Under the pieces are notes generated by a model. The model ran no database searches and was not told the DNA's origin. It worked only from the letters and a program-made list of their open reading frames with translations. A program made the translations under genes and the position numbers. From Paenibacillus sp. JCM 18996 (GTDB taxonomy: Bacteria > Bacillota > Bacilli > Paenibacillales > NBRC-103111), in assembly GCA_001313085.1 (NCBI GenBank), contig BBFE01000035.1, positions 1 to 42,978 of the forward strand: 42,978 bases of DNA, given 5' to 3'. Within the stretch, counting starts at the first letter, position 1, and the number at the start of each line of letters is the position of its first letter. Below are positions 21,021 to 31,558 of this stretch, one piece after another.

Positions 21021-23117
21021 TGATAAGAAGTTTAAATAAACAGAATTTGAAAAAAAACTCAAATATTATATGAAGACAGAAGACTCAAATTTACTTGAAA
21101 ACAGATTGGATAATTTCGTTGAAAGACACATCACTGTTGAAACGAATGAGCTACAATTATTTCAAGAGATTGATACCTCTAAGAAACTTGTTTTTTGAAA
21201 AAACATGAGAATCCTCTCGTTAGTATAATAATTCCAGTTTATAATCAATGGCATTATACGTACGCTTGCCTTCTTTCTATTCTGGAAAATACAAGGGACA
21301 TACCTTATGAAGTCATTATTGCCGACGACATGTCCACTGACGACACGCAGAATATTGTTGATGTTGTAGAAAACGTAGTGGTAATAAGAGACGAGGTTAA
21401 CAGGGGTTTTCTAAGAAACTGCAATAATGCAGCACAATCTGCAAAGGGTCAATTCATCTTCTTCTTAAACAATGATACCAACGTTCAAGCCGATTGGTTG
21501 AAATACCTGCTGGATCTAATACAAAGTGACGCTTCTATCGGTATGGTGGGTTCTAAATTAGTTTATCCAGATGGAAGACAGCAAGAAGCAGGAGGCATTA
21601 TTTGGAAAGATGCAAGCGGATGGAATTATGGCCGTTTAGATGAACCTGAGAAACCAGAGTATAATTACGTAAAAGAGGTGGATTATATCTCCGGAGCTGC
21701 TATTATGATTCGAACAGAGCTGTGGAATCAAATTGGCGGTTTTGATGACCGGTACGCACCGGCTTATTTTGAAGATTCTGATTTGGCGTTTGAAGTAAGA
21801 AAGCATGGATATAAAGTGCTTCTTCAGCCTAAATCGGTTATCGTCCATTTTGAAGGAATATCTCATGGGACTGATACAAATTCTGGAATAAAAAAAGCTA
21901 TCAAGTTAAGAATAAAGAAAAGTTCAAAAGAAAAGTGGAAAAAAATGTCCTCTTTAAAGAACATTTTGATAATGCTGAGAATGTATTTCTCGCGAGAGAC
22001 CGCAGCTATAACAAAAAAAACTATTCTTGTAATTGATCATTACGTTCCACATTTTGACAAGGATGCCGGCAGCAGAACGGTGTATCAGTATCTTCAGTTG
22101 TTCGTGAAAATGGGTATGAACGTTAAGTTTATCGGAGATAATTTTTTTTAAACATGAACTATACGGCTGCTCTTGAGCAATTAGGAATTGAGGTTCTTTA
22201 TGGTAATTACTATGCAAGAAACCTAGAACACTGGTTAAAATCTAACGGAAAATATATTCATTACACTTACCTGAATCGCCCGCATATATCCATTAATTAT
22301 ATTGATTTAATTAGAAAATATACGAACTCCAAAGTGATTTATTATGGCCATGACTTACATTTTCTCAGGGAACTGAGAGAGTATCAATTGACTGGGAATG
22401 AAGAAATTAAAAAATTCTTCCGGTGATTGGGAAAAGTTAGAGATGGAACTGTTCCACAAATCGGATGTTATATATTATCCTTCTCAAGTTGAAGTGGATG
22501 AAATTAGTAAGTTGGCGCCTGAATTAACTGTGAGAGCAGTACCGGCTTATATTTATGAGGATGATGATGCAACCATCACAAAGCCTTTTCATGAAAGATC
22601 CGACATTTTATTTGTTGGTGGCTTTGGCCATAAACCCAATACAGATGCTGTTTTGTGGTTTGTACAAAAGGTATTTCCGCAAATCTTATCAGAAATACCT
22701 GACATTAAATTTTATATTGTGGGATCTAATCCCCCTGATGTAGTCAAGAATCTTATCTCTGATAACATTATCGTAACTGGTTTTGTTACAGATGAGCAAT
22801 TATCTGAATACTACCGTAATACCAAATTAGTAGTTGTACCTTTGAGGTATGGCGCCGGAGTAAAAGGGAAAGTTGTGGAAGCAATGTACAATGGAGCACC
22901 TATTGTAACAACGAGAGTAGGCTCAGAGGGCTTACCAGGGATAGAAGATTATTTAATCGAGTGCGATGATAGCGATACTTTCGCTGAACTGGTCTGTACA
23001 ATCTACCGCGATCATAATAGACTAATGGATCTATCGCAGAAATCAAAGTCCTACATTAAGAAGTATTTCTCAGAGGAAAGTGCTTTAAATATTCTTAGTA
23101 AAGATATAAGCTACTGA
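21020..23117 (+). CDS. Two-domain glycosyltransferase, GT2 then GT4
   Basis: About 695 residues after repair. N-terminal GT2 domain: [51 protein letters not shown] (DxD-like), and [20 protein letters not shown] with YFEDSDLAF. Linker about residues 285-335. C-terminal GT4 domain: [53 protein letters not shown] and [23 protein letters not shown] at 21020 overlaps the previous stop. Frame changes near 21195, 22143 and 22417. Probably adds one or two sugars; with the preceding methyltransferase it resembles a split form of multidomain WsaE-type S-layer glycan enzymes. Confidence 0.83.
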
Positions 23118-23130
23118 AAGGAAATTAGAC

Positions 23131-24162
23131 ATGATAATAAGATCTAAGGCACCATTAAGATTGGGATTAGCGGGTGGAGGTACGGATGTCTCCCCTTACT
23201 GTGATGATTTCGGTGGATATGTATTGAACGCCACTATCGATATGTATACTTACTGTACAATTGAAGTCACAAACGATAATACAATCTTATTCCACGCCGC
23301 TGATAGGAATGAATTTTTTTGAAACCCAATCCAAGTCTTATCTTGAATTCGATGGCAGACTAGATCTTCATAAAGGAATCTATAACAGGATAGTTAAGCA
23401 GTTCAATAACAATAAACCCCTTTCGTTAAAAAAATAACAACATACTCCGATGCACCTGCCGGTTCTGGATTAGGATCTTCCTCAACTATGGTTGTAGCAA
23501 TCTTAAAAGCCTATGTTGAATGGTTAAACCTACCTCTAGGGGAATACGATATTGCTCATCTGGCGTTTGAAATAGAGAGAGTAGATGTGGGGTTGAGTGG
23601 TGGGCGTCAGGATCAGTATGCTGCAACCTTCGGTGGAATCAACTTTATAGAGTTTTATTCTGATGATCGTGTGATAGTAAATCCCCTGCGGGTAAAAAAA
23701 CTGGATCATCAATGAATTAGAATCTTCTATAGTTCTCTATTACACAGGTGCATCTAGAGAATCAGCAAATATCATAAATGAGCAAGTGAAGAATGCTAGA
23801 GAGAAGGATCAAAAGTCCATCGATGCTATGCATGAACTTAAGGCAGATGCAATGGTTATGAAGGAAAGCATCTTAAAAGGAGACATCCTAAAATTCGCTA
23901 GATATTTGGGGAAATCATGGGAGGCTAAAAAAGAAAATGGCTTCTTCCATCTCAAATAGTTTCATTGATTCAGTGTATGATGTGGCTATTGAAGCAGGTG
24001 CATATGCAGGTAAAGTTTCCGGAGCTGGTGGTGGCGGATTCATGATGTTTATGGTAGATCCTAACCTGAGGCTTGATCTCATACGTGCACTTAAGAAATT
24101 AAACGGGGAAGTAATGAACTTCCATTTCACTAAAAAATGGAATCCAGGGGTGGAAAATTTAA
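23131..24162 (+). CDS. hddA: D-glycero-D-manno-heptose 7-phosphate kinase (HddA-like)
   Basis: GHMP-family kinase making heptose 1,7-bisphosphate for the GDP-heptose route. Starts [23 protein letters not shown] loop [19 protein letters not shown] (after repair), then [20 protein letters not shown] and [15 protein letters not shown]. Frame changes near 23313, 23425, 23694, 23928 and 24130. Reading the last A6 run as A5 ends the protein ...KNGIQGWKI at 24160-24162, with the TAA overlapping the gmhA ATG. About 340 residues. Assignment rests on family similarity plus the three other heptose genes that follow. Confidence 0.87.
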
Positions 24163-24751
24163 TGATCCAAACATTAATAAAGAATCAAATTCAAGAGTCT
24201 TATGAGACGAAAAAAAAGATTGCTGGAAGATGCTGGTTTGATATCTCTAATAAGTGAAGTATCTGAAAAGGCTGTTGAAGTTTACCGTAACGGTAACAAA
24301 ACGTTATTAGCAGGTAATGGAGGAAGTGCAGCAGATGCTCAGCATATAGCCGGGGAATTTGTGAGCAGGTTCTATTTTGATCGACCAGGTATTCCTTCCA
24401 TCGCGTTAACGACGGATACTTCAATTATTACTGCAATTGGAAACGACTATGGATATGAACAACTTTTTTGCTAGACAAGTTCAAGCTAATGGAGTCAAAG
24501 GAGATATGTTTATAGGGATCTCGACTTCCGGTAATTCAGTTAATGTCGTTAATGCATTAGAAACCTGTAAAGACAAAGGGATTATAACTGTAGGCTTAAC
24601 CGGTCAATCAGGTGGGAAGATGGCAGACTTATGTGATTATTGCATTAAAGTACCTTCGGAAGAAACGCCTAGAATTCAGGAATCGCACATTCTGATAGGG
24701 CATATTATTTGTGCTGTTGTGGAAGAAGCCATATTTGGAAAGGGACTTTAA
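24162..24751 (+). CDS. gmhA: Phosphoheptose isomerase
   Basis: Isomerises sedoheptulose 7-phosphate to D-glycero-D-manno-heptose 7-phosphate. SIS-fold markers: [57 protein letters not shown] and a C-terminal [23 protein letters not shown] at 24162 is coupled to hddA (TAATG). Frame changes at A8 near 24210 and T6 near 24464. About 196 residues, normal length. Confidence 0.92.
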
Positions 24752-24752
24752 T

Positions 24753-25470
24753 ATGGAAGCTATTGTTTTAGCTGGTGGTTTTGGTACTAGATTGCAGTCA
24801 GTTGTTGCTGATTTACCAAAACCTATGGCTCCCATAGGATATAGTCCCTTTTTTTATCATATATTTTTTTCATTATTTAATTCGAAATGGTATTACAAAG
24901 GTTATTCTGTCAACAGGCTACCTGCATCATAAAATCGAAGAATATTATGGAACGCAATTTAATGGTCTGGTAATAGTGTATTCTAAAGAGGAAAGCCCGC
25001 TAGGCACTGGAGGAGCTATTAAACTTGCTTTGAGCAAAGCAATATCTGAACAAGTATTCATTATTAATGGAGATACTTTTTTTTAATGTAAGTCTAAGTG
25101 AACTTGCACAGTCACATAAAAAAAAACAGTGCAGAGCTGACATTGGCATTAAAGCCAATGATAAATTTTGATCGCTATGGAACTGTTAATCTTCATGGTG
25201 ATAAAATAATTTCTTTTGAGGAAAAAAAAGAAATGTTCCTATGGTCTAATTAATGGTGGTGTGTATTTAATCAATTCACACCTTATGGGAAAATTGCCAT
25301 TACCGGAACGGTTCTCTTTTGAAACTGATTTTATGGCTAAACATATTGGACAAATTGATTTGTTTGGTTACAAATCTGATACTTACTTTATTGATATAGG
25401 AATCCCCGAGGACTATGTAAAAGCTCAAGTGGAATTAGGTGATTATTTTGAAGAAGGCTTTATTTCTTGA
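24753..25470 (+). CDS. hddC: D-glycero-D-manno-heptose 1-phosphate guanylyltransferase (HddC-like)
   Basis: Nucleotidyltransferase: MEAIVLAGGFGTRLQSVVAD and LPKPMAPI are the nucleotide-binding start, then ESPLGTGGAIKLAL, VFIINGDTFFNVSLSEL and a C-terminal YFIDIGIPEDYVKAQ. Expected to form GDP-heptose. ATG at 24753, one base after the gmhA stop. Frame changes near 24850, 24865, 24891, 25078, 25115 and 25225. About 235 residues. Its 3' end overlaps the start of gmhB by about 20 bases. Guanylyl specificity is inferred from the HddA/GmhA/GmhB neighbours, not from the sequence. Confidence 0.85.
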
Positions 25471-26009
25471 CCGCGATGGTGTGATAAACAAAGAAAAAAA
25501 ACTATGTTTATAAAATTGAAGATTTTGAATTTATTGATGGTATTTTTTTTGAAATTTGTAAATATTTCCAAAAAAGAGGGTTATGTTCTTATCGTAGTAA
25601 CCAATCAAGCAGGGATAGCAAGAGGTTATTACTCAGAAAATGATTTTTTCTATTTTAACTAAATGGATGATAGAAAAGTTTTTTTTGAATCAAGGGATTA
25701 TTATTCATAAAGTATATAATTGTCCTTATCATCCTGATGGAATTGGACAATATAAAAAAAAGTTCCTTTGATCGTAAACCTAAACCTGGGATGTTTTATA
25801 GAGCAAGAGATGAATTTGAAATAGACCTTTCCAAATCGCTTTTGATCGGGGATAAGGAATCTGACATTGAAGCAGGAATAAGTGCTGGTTTATTCAAGAT
25901 GTTTCTTTTTTTTCAAAATTTGCAAAGTAATTTAATTAAAAAAATACTAATGTTTATTTAATAAAAAAAATTAGAAGATGCTGTTCATATATTTGAAAAT
26001 ACCAATTAA
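25448..26009 (+). CDS. gmhB: Heptose 1,7-bisphosphate phosphatase
   Basis: HAD-family phosphatase removing the C7 phosphate of heptose bisphosphate. Motif I ALFLDRDGVINKE, motif II VVTNQAGIARGYYSENDF, zinc-loop CPYHPDG (partial Cys set visible), then KPGMFYRARDEFEIDLSKSL and IGDKESDIEAG. Start TTG at 25448 inferred because no ATG precedes motif I; the overlap with hddC suggests coupling. Frame changes near 25495, 25545, 25570, 25650, 25680, 25755, 25908 and 25940. About 180 residues. Confidence 0.85.
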
Positions 26010-26026
26010 TAATAACAGGAGATTAC

Positions 26027-27815
26027 ATGAATATATCACTTAAAAGCAAACTAAGTTGGATTGGTATTGTATTATTTACAATTTACTATCTTGTCTATCT
26101 ATATGTAACAACTGTGAATATTGCTTGGCAGACTTGGTTTTTTTCATTTACAGTTAGTTGATAGTTTTTTTTCTGGTACTTTAGTGTTTAAAGATTTGTT
26201 AACACGATATGGTGAACATGGTTTATTAGGTTATAACATTATTTTTTATTGCTAATGCAGTTTTTTTTTCATTTAAATACATTAGTTGATGTTTATATAC
26301 ATTTATTTTTTAATTTTGCTCAGTGCCATAGCTATCTATTTAGTGTATAAGAAAAAATATATCACCTAATGATTCAAGCTACAGTAGTAATTTATTGTTC
26401 TGGATCATAGCATTTACCATGTTTAGTGTTAGCCAACAGGCAGCTGGTGGAATGGATACACAGGTCAGATTAGGTATTTATTCATTTCTATTGGCAACGA
26501 TTCTAATAGATAGATATTATTTTGACAAAATTAAAAAATAATATAAAACTAATAGTAATCTTCATTATGCTAATCTTATCTGTCAATGTGTTCGGTACAT
26601 TCTATTCATTAGCTTGGGTACCAGGTATATACATGTTAATTGGTATATTTATGTACTCTAATAAAAAAAATTGGATGCCAAATTTATTTCAATTGGGGCC
26701 TTGATTTTTTATTTTGTGGATTATATATATCAAAATGTATTCATTATTCATTCCAGCTAGTGAAAATAGTACGGGCGTATTGCAAGGTATAATTAATATA
26801 TTCTTGCACCCATTAAAATCAACTATGTTTTTTATTAGCTTTTATGTGTAGCAGCTTGTTAGGAAGAACTTTATGGCAAGATTATCATTTCCCTCAAACC
26901 TTAGAGCTATTTGGTGGAGTAATTGTATTGTTTATATACATTTATTGCTTCTTCGGTTTTTTTCAAAGCAGAAATGTGGAAGAGGACGTTTTTTTGCCAA
27001 TATTGCTTATGTTTTATAGTATTGGAGTAATGATATTGGTTTTAATTGGTAGAAATCAAATGGATTGGGAAGGAGGAACAAATTATTGGTATGCAGCCCA
27101 TATTAAGTTTGGAATTATAGGTTGCATATGGGTTTTACTTTATAGTCATTTTAATATAAGAAAAAAATTAAATGGAATTCTATTCCTTTCTTTATATTAA
27201 TGATCATAATAGTATTTCAAATTATCTCCAACATTGCAGACTGGAAAAGAGCTCCTCATGTCAGAGCTTATTTTACTTCCATGATTCCTTTTGCTTTAGA
27301 TCCAACTAATATGCCAATAGATAAAAAATGGAATTACTCCTTTAATTAATACATTGCCTGAAACTATTCATGGTTTAGATATAATGAAGAAATATAACCT
27401 GAACATTTATTATGATTCCCAAAAGAATTTCGTCTATAAAAATGGTAATGTTCTTCTTAATGGACAAATTTCAGAGGGAGTGCTCGGCCCAGGATGGTAT
27501 CAACCGGAGCAAGATTCAGTATGGATAAGCAAGAGAGCTCGTATTACATTTAGAAGTGGATCAAAAGGAGATTTGAAAGTAAAGGGTTATCTTCCTAACT
27601 TCCTATCACCCAATACAATAATTTTGAAAATTAACGACAAGATAATCTATCAAGGTGATCATAGTGGAACTTTTGAGATCCAGAAACATATTGATATGAA
27701 CACAATGATTATGTTGGATATTGAACTTTCGGATTCAGTAATACCTAAAGATAAAGGTTTGAATCAAGATATGAGAGAATTGGGCGCTATTATTAATAAC
27801 ATTAATACTAATTAA
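26027..27815 (+). CDS. Multi-TM protein with C-terminal beta-sandwich, probable membrane glycosyltransferase
   Basis: About 590 residues after repair of many A/T-run shifts. ATG at 26027 with AGGAGATT. Ten or so hydrophobic helices (WIGIVLFTIYYLVYLYVTTV, IVIFIMLILSVNVFGTFYSL, ELFGGVIVLFIYIYCFFGFF). Between the first helices an external loop includes FKDLLTRYGEHGLLGYNII. The last 130 residues are soluble: GPGWYQPEQDSVWISKRARI, GDLKVKGYLPNFLSPNTIIL and KDKGLNQDMRELGAIINNI, a beta-sandwich seen again in the gene at 38811. No named family is certain; I infer a GT-C-like transferase using a polyprenyl-phosphate sugar because GtrA-like genes and a GtrB-like GT2 are in the cluster. Confidence 0.6.
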
Positions 27816-27837
27816 TGAATTTTCTGGAGTTGAAGAT

Positions 27838-28094
27838 ATGTTCTTAAGTATAGGGCGTAGATTTAAAAAAAATTTATTATTAATCAGATTATTCTTCATA
27901 ATTTTTTTTGGTTTTCTACTTATAATTCTAACCTTAATAGGTGATGATTTAATGCTTGGAATATTTTTTGAAAACCATAACAAATCCGATTGTTATTAAA
28001 TTTGTATCTCAACTAATTGCATTACCCATAACTACAGTTATAAGTTTTTTTTGGTCATAAATATTGAAGTTTTAACAATAATAGTAGGATGTGA
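27838..28094 (+). pseudogene. GtrA-like membrane protein fragment with in-frame stop
   Basis: Short, very hydrophobic reading: MFLSIGRRFKKNLLLIRLFF with further helices, then (after repair near 27962) FVSQLIALPITTVISFFGHK. The end resembles GtrA proteins, which close with a Y/F-W-S/T-F motif, but here the expected Trp codon is TGA (28063-28066) before SFNNNSRM. At about 80 residues it is shorter than typical GtrA (120-140). The stop is a base substitution relative to TGG rather than a run-length change, so real decay is possible. ATG at 27838, GGAG upstream. Confidence 0.45.
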
Positions 28095-28102
28095 AATTAG
28101 CC

Positions 28103-28312
28103 ATGACAAAAGCAGGCAATGTAGTAAAAAAATTAAAGATTCGATTGGTATTATTCTTGAGCAAAATGATTCAAATGTTGAAATTCTAATTTTAGAAAAA
28201 AAGCATTGCAACGTGTGATAAGTCAATCAAAATTGGAACGGAAACATTTAATTATTGTGATAAAAATAAACTAATAATTAATGAATCTGAGATAACAGAT
28301 TTTATAGGAGAT
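28103..28312 (+). CDS. Unrecognised short ORF before rfbH
   Basis: With two run-length repairs (A7 at about 28125 and A7 at about 28196) the segment reads KIKDSIGIILEQNDSNVEIL, then KSIATCDKSIKIGTETFNYC and [13 protein letters not shown]. It continues in frame into the N-terminus of RfbH. It may be a separate small protein, an N-terminal extension of RfbH, or a relic. No family recognised. The ATG at 28103 is the only nearby standard start and lacks a close ribosome binding site. Confidence 0.35.
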
Positions 28313-29683
28313 GTAACAAAGGCTGAATTAGAAGGGATATTAAGATATACTATTTTGCAAAAGGTAGAGCAGTTTTATAATTTAGTGCATAAAAAAAACA
28401 AAGTTCATTTGATTCGGAGTCCACGTATGTAAACTATGGTGGAAGAGTTTTTGATGAAAAAAAGAGATGACGAACCTGGTTGATTCATCATTAGATTTTT
28501 GGTTGACTGCGGGAAGATTCAATAAGCAATTTGAAAAAAAGAATATGCTGAATTTTTTAGGTGTAAGATATGCATTGCTCACTAATTCAGGATCATCCGC
28601 AAATCTACTAGCTTTCTCTGCTCTTACTTCCCCTAAACTTGGAGAAAAAAACGAATAAAGCCAGGGGATGAAGTTATCACCGTAGCAGCGGGTTTTCCTA
28701 CAACGGTTGCCCCAATGGTTCAAAATGGAGCGGTGCCAGTATTTGTTGATGTTGATCTTGGGACATACAACATATTACCCGATCGAATTGAAGGAGCTAT
28801 CACTGACAAAACCAAGGCTATTATGATAGCTCATACGATGGGGAATCCTTTCAGACTGGATGTAGTTATGCAAATTGCAGAAAAAATATGATCTTTGGGT
28901 AATTGAAGATAACTGTGATGCATTGGGATCAAGATATGATGGGAAACTGACAGGAACATTTGGTCATATCGGAACTTCTAGTTTTTTTACCCTCCCCATC
29001 ATATGACAATGGGAGAAGGAGGAGCTGTTTATACCAATGATCCTAAACTGAAAATGATAATTGAGTCTTTTAGAGACTGGGGAAGAGACTGTTGGTGCGC
29101 ATCTGGTTGTGATGATACTTGTAAAAAAACGTTTTGGTTGGGAACTGGGTTCACTTCCTTATGGTTATGATCATAAATATACCTACTCTCATATCGGATA
29201 TAATTTACGGGTTACGGATATGCAAGCAGCAATAGGCCTAGAGCAATTGAAAAAAAGTTCCGCACTTTACAAACGCAAGGATAAGTAACTTTAATCGTTT
29301 ATTAGATGGACTTAGTGATCTTAATGAATACTTCATTCTTCCAAAAGCAACAGAAAACGCTAATCCTAGTTGGTTTGGATTTATACTTACAGTTCAGGAT
29401 AATGCAGGATTTACAAAAAAATGAAATTGTTAAATACCTTGAAGCCAATCGCATTCAAACTCGAATGTTATTTGCAGGGAATTTAACTAAGCAACCGGCT
29501 TTCCAAGGAGTAAACTATAGAATCTATGGTGATTTAACCAATACTGATAAAATATTGAATGATACGTTCTTAGTAGGTGTTTATCCCGGACTTACGAATG
29601 AAATGATTGACTACGTAATTAGCAAAATTAAGGAATTTGTATTAGCTAAAGTGAGCCATAAACAAGGGGAGGCAGTAAAATGA
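28313..29683 (+). CDS. rfbH: CDP-6-deoxy-4-keto-glucose 3-dehydratase (RfbH/E1)
   Basis: PMP- and [2Fe-2S]-dependent enzyme that removes the C3 hydroxyl of CDP-6-deoxy-L-threo-D-glycero-4-hexulose. Markers after repair: [76 protein letters not shown], and [13 protein letters not shown], where His replaces the catalytic Lys of ordinary aminotransferases, as in E1. The Fe-S cysteines appear as [13 protein letters not shown] (CxC-x7-C). No standard start codon was seen at the expected N-terminus, so the start is approximate. Stop overlaps the rfbF ATG. Frame changes include 28391, 28457, 28535, 28652, 28880, 28988, 29250 and 29415. Confidence 0.9.
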
Positions 29684-30483
29684 AAGTAGTCATTCTTGCT
29701 GGTGGATATGGTACTAGAATTAGTGAAGAATCACATTTGAGACCAAAACCAATGATAGAAATCGGTCAAAGACCTATACTGTGGCACATTATGAAAATCT
29801 ACTCAAGTTATGGGTTTAATGACTTTGTTATTTGCCTCGGTTATAAAGGTTACTTTATTAAAGAATACTTTGCTCATTATTTTCTACATGAATCAGACAT
29901 AACGTTTGATTTTAGAAATGATAATCAAAACATAACTCATAATCACTCTGCCGAGCCATGGAAAGTTACCTTGGTTAATACAGGGATTGATACTATGACA
30001 GGTGGTAGGGTGAAACGAGTTCAACCGTATATTGGTAACGAACCATTTATGCTAACCTACGGTGATGGGGTTTCAAACGTCAATATTAAAGAGTTAGTTC
30101 AACACCATAAATTAAGTGGTAGACTTGCAACTGTCACATCCATTCAACCTGATGGGCGCTTTGGAGCATTAGATATTAATGATCAAAGTGAAGTTCGGGG
30201 CTTCCAAGAAAAGCCGAGAGGTGACGGTTCATGGATTAATGCAGGATTCTTTGTTCTTCAACCAGAAGTTTTTTTTGATTATATAGAGGGAGATCATACT
30301 GTTTTTTTGAAAAGGGTCCTCTTGAAAATCTTGCGAAGCAGGGTGAGTTATCCGCATATAAGCACTCTGGTTTCTGGCAGCCTATGGACACATTACGCGA
30401 TAAAAACCATCTGGAGGTTCTATGGGCAAGCAAAAAAAGCACCATGGAAAGTTTGGGATGATAATTTGGTAAAGACATTATGA
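29680..30483 (+). CDS. rfbF: Glucose-1-phosphate cytidylyltransferase
   Basis: Makes CDP-glucose, the entry to CDP-3,6-dideoxyhexoses. [20 protein letters not shown] and [20 protein letters not shown] are diagnostic, followed by [38 protein letters not shown] and, after repair near 30305, [21 protein letters not shown]-terminus [13 protein letters not shown] overlaps on both sides (RfbH stop, rfbG start) show a tightly coupled operon. About 267 residues, expected length. Frame is intact up to about 30300, unusual in this cluster. Confidence 0.95.
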   Translation: MKVVILAGGYGTRISEESHLRPKPMIEIGQRPILWHIMKIYSSYGFNDFVICLGYKGYFIKEYFAHYFLHESDITFDFRNDNQNITHNHSAEPWKVTLVNTGIDTMTGGRVKRVQPYIGNEPFMLTYGDGVSNVNIKELVQHHKLSGRLATVTSIQPDGRFGALDINDQSEVRGFQEKPRGDGSWINAGFFVLQPEVFFDYIEGDHTVFLKRVLLKILRSRVSYPHISTLVSGSLWTHYAIKTIWRFYGQAKKAPWKVWDDNLVKTL

Positions 30484-31549
30484 TAGAATTTTGGAAAAAA
30501 AATAAGAAAGTCTTCATAACTGGACATACGGGGTTTAAGGGTTCTTGGTTATGTATGTGGTTGAATCAATTAGGGGCCAAAGTCGTGGGCTATGCCACTG
30601 AGCTCCAACAATTCCGAGTTTGTTTGAACTTTGTGATGTAAAAAAAGCATGCTTATAAAATCGATAATTGCCGATATTAGAGATTTAGAAACATTGAAGG
30701 TTGAAATGGCGGCCTTTCAGCCCGAGATTGTTATTCATATGGCAGCTCAGCCTCTGGTAAGAGATTCCTACAAAATTCCTGTAGATACCTACTCTATCAA
30801 TGTCATGGGTACGGTTAATCTATTTGAGGCTGTCAGAATAACTGATACCGTAAGAGCAGTGGTAAATGTTACAACTGATAAATGTTATGATAATAAAGAA
30901 TGGGTATGGGGTTATAGAGAGAACGAACCATGGGTGGTTATGATCCATATTCTAATAGCAAGGCTTGTTCAGAGCTGGTCACTTCGGCATATAGAAATTC
31001 CTATTTTAATGCACACGATTATGATAGGCATGGTGTAGCGGTTGCGTCTGCCAGAGCAGGCAATGTAATCGGCGGTGGTGATTGGGCTAAAGACAGACTG
31101 ATTCCGGATTGCATAAATTCTTTGTTAGCTGGTGAACCCATTAAAATTAGAAATCCACATTCAATTAGACCTTGGCAGCATGTTCTCGAACCTTTAGGTG
31201 GTTACTTGCACATAGCCAGGAAGCTTTATGAATCGGGTCCTCAATATGCAGAGGCATGGAACTTTGGCCCTGAAGACAGTGATGCGAAACCTGTTGAATG
31301 ATCGTACAAAGAATGTGTGAGAAATGGGCTGGTAACCAAGGATATATTATTGAGGAAGGAAACCACCCTCATGAGGCTTCGTATTTAAAATTGGATTGTT
31401 CAAAGGCTAAAATGCAATTAAACTGGTCTCCACGTTGGCATTTAGATGAAACTTTGGACAATATTATTGAATGGACTAAAGCATATAAGAATGGTACTGA
31501 TTTAAAGAGTATAAGCTTTAGCCAAATTCAAAACTACCAGAATAAATGA
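30480..31549 (+). CDS. rfbG: CDP-glucose 4,6-dehydratase
   Basis: SDR enzyme making CDP-4-keto-6-deoxyglucose. The specific motif VFITGHTGFKGSWLC is at the N-terminus; then HMAAQPLVRDSYKIPVDTYS, VNVTTDKCYDNKEW, GGYDPYSNSKACSELV (YxxxK) and VASARAGNVIGGGDWAKDRL, IRPWQHVLEPLGGYL. ATG at 30480 overlaps the rfbF stop. Frame changes near 30610, 30640, 30932 and 31297. About 355 residues. Confidence 0.94.
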
Positions 31550-31558
31550 GGTCTGAAT

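Noticed and set aside
23131..24751. Kinase-isomerase fusion (hddA-gmhA in one frame at 24121-24200)
   Set aside because: The continuity depends on the A6 run near 24130; with A5 the kinase stops at 24160-24162 and overlaps the gmhA ATG, the normal arrangement.
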